In this document: positions 1 to 5,882 of the stretch, in pieces | Layout of the letters: every line of letters starts with the position of its first letter | How positions within the stretch are numbered: the stretch's first letter is position 1 | Assembly (NCBI GenBank): GCA_043816165.1 | Contig: JBDRIE010000040.1 | Coordinates: 1 to 9,875, forward strand | Length of the DNA: 9,875 bases | From: JAACEU01 sp043816165 | GTDB taxonomy: Bacteria; Patescibacteriota; Gracilibacteria; UBA1369; LOWO2-01-FULL-3 | Reading direction: 5' to 3' | Notes under the pieces: model-generated | The model's input: only the letters and a program-made list of their open reading frames with translations | Told to the model about the DNA's origin: nothing | The model's database searches: none | Program-made: the position numbers and the translations under genes

Positions 1-558
1 TTTTACACAATTAAACACAGACGGTTTTGGAACAGCAAATAATACAACCATAGGTGATATAAAAGTCTTAAACAACAAAGTTTATGTAGGAACTGCGAAC
101 GCTACAGATGGTGGGCAAGTCTGGTCTATACATATTGAAGCAGACCTTTCTCTAGCAATGTCAGTGGACAACTCTACTCCACGCACAGGAGACACGGTTC
201 AATATGATCTCACCCTGACCAACAATGGTCCTGAAACAGCTACAGGTATAGGTGTAACAAACACCCTGTCATCTGATACGGCATATACGGGCTCTTCTAT
301 AGGTTTGGGATCATATAATGGAAGTACGGGTGTATGGACAATAAACAGTTTGCCAAGCGGAGATAGCGCCAGGATAACAATAATGGCAACCGTAACAGGA
401 ACAACTGCAGGAACTGTCATTACAAATTCAGCGGAAGTAACTTCCACTGCAATCACATCCGATTCCGACTCCACACCAAACAATGCTAGTACATCGGAAG
501 ACGATTACGCATCAGCTTCATCTACAATTTTAGCCACTGCCACAGGTGGAACATCAAC
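1..558 (+). repeat. Left arm of 558-bp inverted repeat shared with the right surface gene
   Basis: This stretch is repeated in inverted orientation at 9318-9875 with no gaps. Bases 1-141 match exactly. From 142 to 558 I count 42 mismatches in 417 positions (about 90% identity), many of them silent. It encodes the propeller-like end, the DUF11 domain and the start of the Gly/Ser patch. Similarity fades after ACAGGTGGAACATCAAC at 542-558, although both proteins continue with a Gly/Ser patch and an acidic linker. Confidence 0.95.
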
Positions 559-1777
559 TTTTTCTTCGGGAGGTGGAGGCTCGTCCGGAAGCACAGTGAA
601 GACCTTAAGCGGTGAAGAGGAAGAGAGCGAACCCGTCGTTGAAGAACCGGAAGAGGAAGAGGTAATCGAGGAACCCGTTGAAGAACCTGAACCTGTGGAA
701 CTAACCGAGGAAGAAATCAATCAAGAAGAGAACATTTTGGAAGAAGCAACTAAAACAGTAACAACCATCGTTACAGAAATAGTACCAACCTTACCACCAA
801 CTCCGCCACCAACCCCTCAACCGAAACCGACATATCAACCACCTGCACCTGTTGTACCTCCTGCACCACCAGCTCCACAATCTTCTGCATCGCTATCACA
901 GGAAATAACGTCGGCAATAGAAAAGTACGTAGAAACAATATCAACCGTTGAAGAAATCACACCGATTTACAAACCAATAAAAGAAATAATCATAGAAAAG
1001 GAAAACGAAGGTAAGGAATCAGTGGATTCAGACAAAGACGGTATCTCGGATTTATTTCAGCTATCGCGTGGTATCCCCATCGGCAATGACAATCCGGACA
1101 ACGATGATTACTCAAATAGCACCGAACTATATTGTGACCTAAATCCTCTGGAACCGGACGTATTGGGATCCACCCCACAAATATCAACATTAAGAGAAGG
1201 GGTAACAACCGGAAACGAAATAGTAATCAGAATCTGTTCAGGGACGGTAGGTGACACGGTAGACGTGGTGTTAGTAAAAAAAGAAGAAATAGAAAATCAT
1301 ACATATTTAGGACAAATAGAAATAGATGAGGAAAATAAAGGAGTAATATTATTGCAAGAACCACTGGAAGACGGAGAATATTACGTTTTGGCAAAAGGAA
1401 AAGAGGGGCTGGGCAAAGTGGCAAGTTTTAAGGTACAAAATGCCATTGTCCCACAAGCACCAATTCTAAACCTGATCAGCGAGAAAAAAGAATTGGGGAA
1501 AACGGTTCGTTTCGTAATAGCTTTCAATGGGGAAGAACCAATAGCGGACGAGGTAATAACTAAAATCCAGGGATATTCAGAGCCGGGGCTGATAGTATAT
1601 GCGACATGGCAAAGTCGTATATTGTCATCAGTAGTAATATCAGATGCTTTGCAAGGAGAATTTGTACTTGAAATACCATTAGATCTGCCTAAAGGCGAGC
1701 ATGAAATATTTGTATACTCATATGATGAAAAAGAGAAGTTTGTAAGCAATGTAACACGCTTGATATTATCAAATTAA
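2..1777 (+). CDS. Surface protein, 5'-truncated: propeller-like end, DUF11, linkers, Ca-loop, Ig-like C-terminus
   Basis: The frame is open from base 2 to the TAA at 1775-1777 (592 codons). The ATG at 158 is internal, because 52 in-frame sense codons precede it, so the true start lies outside the window. The first 50 residues (pattern VLNNKVYVGTANATDGGQVW) resemble the last blade of a beta-propeller. Next come a DUF11 domain (about 158-480; NSTPRTGDTVQYDLTLTNNG), a Gly/Ser patch, a Glu-rich linker and a Pro-rich linker. At 1025-1051 a DxDxDGxxD loop resembles thrombospondin type-3/EF-hand calcium sites. Two probable Ig-like beta domains follow. There is no SLH domain, LPXTG motif or C-terminal membrane helix, so anchoring is unclear. 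Its 5' part is paralogous to the gene at the other end of the window. Expected to be exported, but the signal peptide is not visible here. The domain calls are by eye. Confidence 0.85.
   Translation, partial: FTQLNTDGFGTANNTTIGDIKVLNNKVYVGTANATDGGQVWSIHIEADLSLAMSVDNSTPRTGDTVQYDLTLTNNGPETATGIGVTNTLSSDTAYTGSSIGLGSYNGSTGVWTINSLPSGDSARITIMATVTGTTAGTVITNSAEVTSTAITSDSDSTPNNASTSEDDYASASSTILATATGGTSTFSSGGGGSSGSTVKTLSGEEEESEPVVEEPEEEEVIEEPVEEPEPVELTEEEINQEENILEEATKTVTTIVTEIVPTLPPTPPPTPQPKPTYQPPAPVVPPAPPAPQSSASLSQEITSAIEKYVETISTVEEITPIYKPIKEIIIEKENEGKESVDSDKDGISDLFQLSRGIPIGNDNPDNDDYSNSTELYCDLNPLEPDVLGSTPQISTLREGVTTGNEIVIRICSGTVGDTVDVVLVKKEEIENHTYLGQIEIDEENKGVILLQEPLEDGEYYVLAKGKEGLGKVASFKVQNAIVPQAPILNLISEKKELGKTVRFVIAFNGEEPIADEVITKIQGYSEPGLIVYATWQSRILSSVVISDALQGEFVLEIPLDLPKGEHEIFVYSYDEKEKFVSNVTRLILSN
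611..880 (+). repeat. Low-complexity acidic then proline-rich linker in the left surface gene
   Basis: Codons 611-735 are dominated by Glu with EEP/VEEP units, and GTTGAAGAACC recurs in this stretch. Codons 788-880 are dominated by Pro (PPTPPPTPQPKP, PPAPVVPPAPPAPQ). Such stretches are typical extended spacers between folded modules of exported proteins. The acidic half has a counterpart in the right surface protein; the Pro half does not. Confidence 0.8.
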
Positions 1778-1787
1778 TTCTAGTACA

Positions 1788-1847
1788 ACGGAAACACTTT
1801 ATTTCCAAGCCAACCTACTAGACTAGAATTTGTTAGGGAAGATCTAA
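1788..1847 (+). pseudogene. Decayed remnant of an SLH-domain 3' end downstream of the left surface gene
   Basis: Bases 1788-1803 (ACGGAAACACTTTATT) match exactly the coding strand of SLH domain 3 in the right gene (8727-8742 on the other strand). Translated in that frame they give NGNTLFPSQPTRLEF against DGNTLFPVQATTRIEV. Bases 1828-1846 (ATTTGTTAGGGAAGATCTA) match exactly the end of the same gene (8655-8673), which encodes its last residues LLGKI and the stop. Between these blocks the left copy is 29 nt shorter, and an in-frame TAG at 1781-1783 cuts it off upstream. It cannot make an SLH domain. It is best read as the residue of an older SLH-ending version of the left gene. Confidence 0.75.
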
Positions 1848-1889
1848 GTTTTTTGGTAAAATCCCAATTAAGATCTTCTCACTTTTCCT

Positions 1890-4457
1890 ATGCCCGCAGA
1901 ACCTACATACATAGAAAATGGACTTTCTTCCAAAGAAGTCGCTCAAAGACTCAGAAAATTTGGCTATAATGAGCTTCCTGAGAAAAAAGAATATCGAGGA
2001 ATAAAAATTCTGCTCTCGCAATTCACCTCCTTCCTTATTATTATTCTAATAATAGCAGGAACAATTTCACTAACCTTTCACGAAACAATTGATGGGCTGG
2101 CAATTTTCGCAATCGTGATAATAAATGCCGTAATCGGATTTATCCAGGAATACAAGGCCGAAAATGCAGTAAAAGCTTTGAAAAAAATGGTAGTTAGAAC
2201 CGCGATCGTAATTAGAAACGGGGAAAAACAAGAAATCCCAATCCGAGAATTGGTCCCCGATGACATCGTCATTCTGACTGAAGGAGAAAAGAACCCTGCG
2301 GACATGGAAATATTGGAATGTTTTTCTCTAAGAGTGGATGAATCAATGCTGACAGGAGAAAGTGTACCCGTAGGAAAATGTACCGGAAGCGGAAGAAGCG
2401 GAAAGCTATACAAAGGAACGATAATCACATCAGGAAGAGCAACGGCAAAAGTAATAAAGACAGGAACACTCACAGAATTCGGAAAAATTGTCGAACTGGT
2501 TTCAAAACAAGGAAAAACACGCTCCCCCCTAGCAATTCAGTTGGATATTTTGGGGAAAAAGATCGGCCTAATAATTCTGGTATTAGTCGCGATTTTATTC
2601 GGGTTAGGATTTGTCAGAGATATTCCACTAATAAATATGTTCATGACCTCGGTGGCACTCGGTGTATCTGCAATTCCGGAAGGAATGCCGATAATAGTCA
2701 CGCTCACATTAGCCATTGGAGTTCAGGCTCTAGCCAAGAAAAAAGCAATTGTTAGACAAATGAATGCAATCGAAACTTTAGGAGCCACCACAGTTATTTG
2801 TTCGGACAAAACGGGAACCCTTACTCTAAATGAAATGACAGTAAAAGTGGTTAATACAGGATTCGAAGAAGTAAAAATCCCTGGACAAGGGTACACATTC
2901 AAAGAAAAGGTAAAATTAGTCTCCGTTGATCAGAAAAAATTATTAGAAATTTGCGAAAACAACAATAACGCATATATAGACAAAAAAGGTGTTCTCGGAG
3001 ATCCAACAGAAATAGCATTAAAAATACTTACAAGAAAAGCTTCATATATAAAGTATTACAAAGAACTTGATGAAATAGTTTTCACTTCGGAAAGAAAAAT
3101 GATGTCCAGCCTGCATCAAGTTGGAAAACAAAAGGAAATTTATTCTAAAGGAGCATTTGAAGAAATAATTAAAAGATGTTCAAGAATCTACAAAAACGGA
3201 AAAATTCAAAAACTGTCCAAAGCAGACATAAAAAAATATCAAGAAATTACAAACACCTACTCCGAAAACGCGCTAAGAGTCCTCGCTTTTGCATACAAGC
3301 CATACAATAACAAATTCGATGAAAACAACCTCATATTTGTAGGGCTGGTCGGAATGCTCGACCCTCCACGAAAATCAGTCAAATCCTCGCTAGAAACAGC
3401 TCTAAAAGCAGGAATCAGGGTAAAAATCATCACAGGTGATAATGCAATAACGGCCAAAGCCATAGGCAAGCAAATTGGCCTCCCGATACACAACATCCTA
3501 GAAGGAAAAGACATCGAAAAAATGACCGACGCACAACTCAAAAAAGCACTAAAAGAAACTGAAATCTTCGCCCGCACCTCCCCACAACACAAATATCGCA
3601 TAGTAGACCTCCTAAAAAAACAAGGAGAGGTCGTAGCAGTCACAGGAGATGGCGTCAACGACGCACCAGCGCTCAAACACGCTGACGTGGGCATCGCAAT
3701 GGGTATAAAAGGAACAGAAGCCACAAAAGAAGTCGCAGACATTGTTCTAAGAGACGACAACTTTACAACTATAGTTAACACAATCGAAGAAGGCAGACGC
3801 ATCTACCACAACATTCTCTCCTTCATCAAATACATGCTCTCAGCCAATTTCGACACCATCATGGCAGTCGGCGTCCTCACAATCATGGGCTTCCCTCTAC
3901 CAATCCTACCACTCCAAATCCTCTGGATAAACATCGCCACAGACGCCCTACCGGCCCTAGCCCTCGGCCAATCCCCCGCCCCTCCCAACATAATGGAAGA
4001 ACGTCCGCACCCAAAACAAGAACGCATCTTCAAAAAATTCTTCGGCTTCATAATGGTAGCCATCGTCTTCCAAACATTCGCCAACCTCGCGGTATATTTC
4101 TACGGCGCAAGCATAGACGTTAGTTCAAACATAGACCTCTTTACCCTCTCCGAACCGTCCTACGCCCGAACTTTTGTATTCACTCAAATCGTAATGTTCG
4201 AACTCTTCTTCGTTTTCGTCTGCAAAGAAGAAAGATCTGTCACATTAAAATCCCTACTCTCAAACAAACCCCTAATAGGAGCAGTAGCCCTTTCATTCAT
4301 TTTCCAACTTTTGATGATCTACGCTCCATTCATGCAAAACATATTCAAAACTATGCCACTCTCAATCACACATTGGATCGTAATAATCGCACTCGCCTCC
4401 ACCTCCCTCCTCGTCCCAAAAACCCTCAAAATCGTAAAGAAGATCTTCCGCCACTAG
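1890..4457 (+). CDS. Ca2+-type P-type ATPase (P2 family cation pump), complete
   Basis: An 855-residue P-type ATPase, predicted to export cations (most likely Ca2+, possibly Mn2+) across the cytoplasmic membrane. Motifs in order: N-terminal cation-ATPase region (GLSSKEVAQRLRKFGYNELP, 11-30), membrane pair about 44-87, actuator motif TGES 155-158, TM4 ion motif AIPEGMP 261-267 with E264, phosphorylation site DKTGTLT 306-312 (D306), nucleotide-domain KGA 420-422, DPPR 491-494, TGDN 515-518, TGDGVNDAP 585-593, TM5 about 644-662, and TM6 NIATD 681-685, which fits the NxxTD Ca2+ site of SERCA. The C-terminal helices run to about residue 848. All catalytic residues are present. TM5 has Thr656 where SERCA has Glu771, so one-ion transport as in SPCA/PMCA pumps is likely. 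No Shine-Dalgarno precedes the ATG; the start fits the family N-terminus. Exact ion specificity is inferred. Confidence 0.93.
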   Translation: MPAEPTYIENGLSSKEVAQRLRKFGYNELPEKKEYRGIKILLSQFTSFLIIILIIAGTISLTFHETIDGLAIFAIVIINAVIGFIQEYKAENAVKALKKMVVRTAIVIRNGEKQEIPIRELVPDDIVILTEGEKNPADMEILECFSLRVDESMLTGESVPVGKCTGSGRSGKLYKGTIITSGRATAKVIKTGTLTEFGKIVELVSKQGKTRSPLAIQLDILGKKIGLIILVLVAILFGLGFVRDIPLINMFMTSVALGVSAIPEGMPIIVTLTLAIGVQALAKKKAIVRQMNAIETLGATTVICSDKTGTLTLNEMTVKVVNTGFEEVKIPGQGYTFKEKVKLVSVDQKKLLEICENNNNAYIDKKGVLGDPTEIALKILTRKASYIKYYKELDEIVFTSERKMMSSLHQVGKQKEIYSKGAFEEIIKRCSRIYKNGKIQKLSKADIKKYQEITNTYSENALRVLAFAYKPYNNKFDENNLIFVGLVGMLDPPRKSVKSSLETALKAGIRVKIITGDNAITAKAIGKQIGLPIHNILEGKDIEKMTDAQLKKALKETEIFARTSPQHKYRIVDLLKKQGEVVAVTGDGVNDAPALKHADVGIAMGIKGTEATKEVADIVLRDDNFTTIVNTIEEGRRIYHNILSFIKYMLSANFDTIMAVGVLTIMGFPLPILPLQILWINIATDALPALALGQSPAPPNIMEERPHPKQERIFKKFFGFIMVAIVFQTFANLAVYFYGASIDVSSNIDLFTLSEPSYARTFVFTQIVMFELFFVFVCKEERSVTLKSLLSNKPLIGAVALSFIFQLLMIYAPFMQNIFKTMPLSITHWIVIIALASTSLLVPKTLKIVKKIFRH

Positions 4458-4463
4458 AAAATC

Positions 4464-4492
4464 TTTACTTTCTCCCAAAAATATTATATAAA
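4464..4492 (+). promoter_or_regulatory. Candidate sigma70-like promoter for the 197-aa gene
   Basis: TTTACT (4464-4469) and TATAAA (4487-4492) are 17 bases apart and match the -35 and -10 consensus at 4/6 and 5/6 positions. The site lies in the 58-base gap after the pump stop codon. It would give a 5' leader of roughly 15-20 nt. AT-rich gaps produce such matches by chance, so this is a candidate only. Confidence 0.35.
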
Positions 4493-4515
4493 GATCTCCT
4501 AATTAATTTTCTAAT

Positions 4516-5109
4516 ATGGCAATAGAAAACCCATACCAAGAACAACCTGAACTCCCGGAAGAAAGACCTGAGCAACCTCTCGAAACTGCAATGAACAATC
4601 TAAAACTTGCAGGATTCATGATAGGACAAAAAGTAAACATACCTGACGCAGACAAATATCCACCAGGACAATGGGTCGTTATGGAACCAACATTTTTAAC
4701 CGATTTCGGGCGAACAGTACCCGGAGTTGTTGTTCGCAATGAAGAGAATTTCAGCATTATTACCGTGAGACTCCAAGATCTATGCACAGCAAATCCCATA
4801 GAAGATTTTACCGCACCAACAGACCTCTATATGGAAGACTTCTACCACACATCCATACCGGCAATTGGAGAAGATCTTACAAAAGGAAAACTCCTTTATT
4901 TTCACAGAATTGAAGATGATAAAAAAATAATGATGGGAATGTTAGATCACACCATAGAAGTTGGACAACCAATAAAGGGCACACTTCTATCTACAACAAA
5001 AGTCACAAAAATCACTTTAGAAGGAAACGAATACAAAATAACAACAGAAAGCGGCTCAATCTACATCTTCGACCCCTCAGAGTCTCTCCCTGCATTCATA
5101 ACCGATTAG
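4516..5109 (+). CDS. Hypothetical protein, 197 aa, Pro/Glu N-terminus and beta-rich body
   Basis: I do not recognise a family. The frame runs from ATG 4516 to TAG 5107-5109. The first 22 residues are Pro/Glu/Gln-rich and probably disordered (ENPYQEQPELPEERPEQPLE). The rest alternates hydrophobic and polar residues in short beta-like strands, with VPGVVVRNEENFSIITVRL in the middle and a C-terminal hairpin-like segment EGNEYKITTESGSIYIF. It has no signal peptide, membrane helix, Cys cluster or nucleotide-binding motif, so it is probably a small cytoplasmic protein. It sits between the pump (58-nt gap with a possible promoter) and trmD (49-nt gap), all in the same direction, so it may be co-transcribed with trmD. 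No Shine-Dalgarno is visible. The coding call rests on the open frame and its fit between genes. Confidence 0.75.
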   Translation: MAIENPYQEQPELPEERPEQPLETAMNNLKLAGFMIGQKVNIPDADKYPPGQWVVMEPTFLTDFGRTVPGVVVRNEENFSIITVRLQDLCTANPIEDFTAPTDLYMEDFYHTSIPAIGEDLTKGKLLYFHRIEDDKKIMMGMLDHTIEVGQPIKGTLLSTTKVTKITLEGNEYKITTESGSIYIFDPSESLPAFITD

Positions 5110-5158
5110 ACTTCCACCCATTGAAGATTCCAGGCAAATCCATTATCTTAATATCACC

Positions 5159-5806
5159 ATGAGATTCGACATACTCACAATTTTTCCAAATATTTTCGAC
5201 TCTTACTTGAAAGAGAGCATAATTAAACGTGCAATCGAAAACAAAATCATAAAAATCTACATCCACGATATCAGAAAATTCACAAAAGATAAGCACAAAA
5301 GAGTCGACGACGTTCCATTTGGAGGAGGAGCAGGCATGGTAATGACTCCACAACCACTCGACTCCGCGATCACTCATGTAAAAAAGAAAAACAAAGGACC
5401 TGTAATATTCCTTACACCACAAGGACAAACCTTTTCCCAAACAAAGGCGGAACGCTTAGTCTCAAAAAAACAAGATCTCATACTAATTTGCGGAAGATAT
5501 GAAGGAATTGACCAAAGAATCCGCGATCTGCATGTAGACCAGGAAATTTCTATCGGAAAATTCGTCCTAACAGGTGGAGAATTACCGGCAATGGTGGTCG
5601 TAGACGCAGTTTCCCGCCTTATCCCAGGAGTTCTTGGCAAAGAGGAAAGTCACCAGGAAGATTCATTCTCCGCCATCCTAAATAGAAAAAAAGAATACCC
5701 ACATTACACACGCCCGGCCACTTTCAAAGGAATGAAAGTTCCAGAAGTTCTATTATCCGGACACCACAAAAAAATCGAAACCTGGCGCAAAAGCAAATTA
5801 AAATAA
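5159..5806 (+). CDS. trmD: tRNA (guanine-N1)-methyltransferase TrmD
   Basis: TrmD methylates N1 of G37 in tRNAs reading CNN codons, using S-adenosylmethionine, and prevents +1 frameshifting. It works as a cytoplasmic SPOUT-fold (trefoil knot) dimer. Visible family signatures: start MRFDILTIFPNIF, DDVPFGGGAGMVM (50-62), LTPQGQ (85-90), CGRYEGIDQR (111-120), knot segment SIGKFVLTGGELPAM (131-145), EDSF (167-170), whose D168 matches the catalytic Asp169 of E. coli, and PHYTRP (181-186). At 215 aa it is about 40 residues shorter than E. coli TrmD, losing C-terminal helices, while the catalytic core is complete. It is not next to rpsP, rimM or rplS, its usual operon partners. The start codon follows a gap with no Shine-Dalgarno. 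Confidence 0.97.
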   Translation: MRFDILTIFPNIFDSYLKESIIKRAIENKIIKIYIHDIRKFTKDKHKRVDDVPFGGGAGMVMTPQPLDSAITHVKKKNKGPVIFLTPQGQTFSQTKAERLVSKKQDLILICGRYEGIDQRIRDLHVDQEISIGKFVLTGGELPAMVVVDAVSRLIPGVLGKEESHQEDSFSAILNRKKEYPHYTRPATFKGMKVPEVLLSGHHKKIETWRKSKLK

Positions 5807-5810
5807 CAGC

Positions 5811-5872
5811 CGGAAGCAAAGCGAACGGCCCGCGAGCTAAGGCGAGCGTAGCACGAGCAAAGCGAGTACCTT
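5811..5872 (+). other. GC-rich intergenic element with phased GCGAGC-like units
   Basis: Most of the 76-base gap after trmD is GC-rich, unlike the AT-rich surroundings. GCGA or CGAGC cores occur at 5821, 5832, 5842, 5854 and 5862, about 8-12 bases apart and so close to one DNA helical turn. Short self-complementary pairs such as GCTA/TAGC (5836-5839 and 5848-5851) could form weak hairpins, but there is no T-run to make a standard terminator. It codes for nothing recognisable. Similar GCGAGC-rich spacers may be a dispersed repeat in this genome, which this window alone cannot show. Confidence 0.55.
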
Positions 5873-5882
5873 ATCCCAACCT

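Noticed and set aside
158..160. ATG 158 (and its twin at 9718-9716) as the true start of the surface proteins
   Set aside because: The frame is open for 52 codons upstream to the window edge, is conserved in both copies, and the Met lies at a domain boundary with no signal peptide after it.
1857..1862. TAAAAT as the -10 box of the pump gene
   Set aside because: No acceptable -35 element occurs at the right distance.
1838..1878. Hairpin GAAGATCT/AGATCTTC as terminator of the left gene
   Set aside because: The 25-base loop is long and no T-run follows. AGATCT recurs many times in this window by chance.
4439..4448. Perfect palindrome GAAGATCTTC at the end of the pump gene as an operator
   Set aside because: It lies inside coding codons, only one copy has this exact form, and no regulator gene is nearby.
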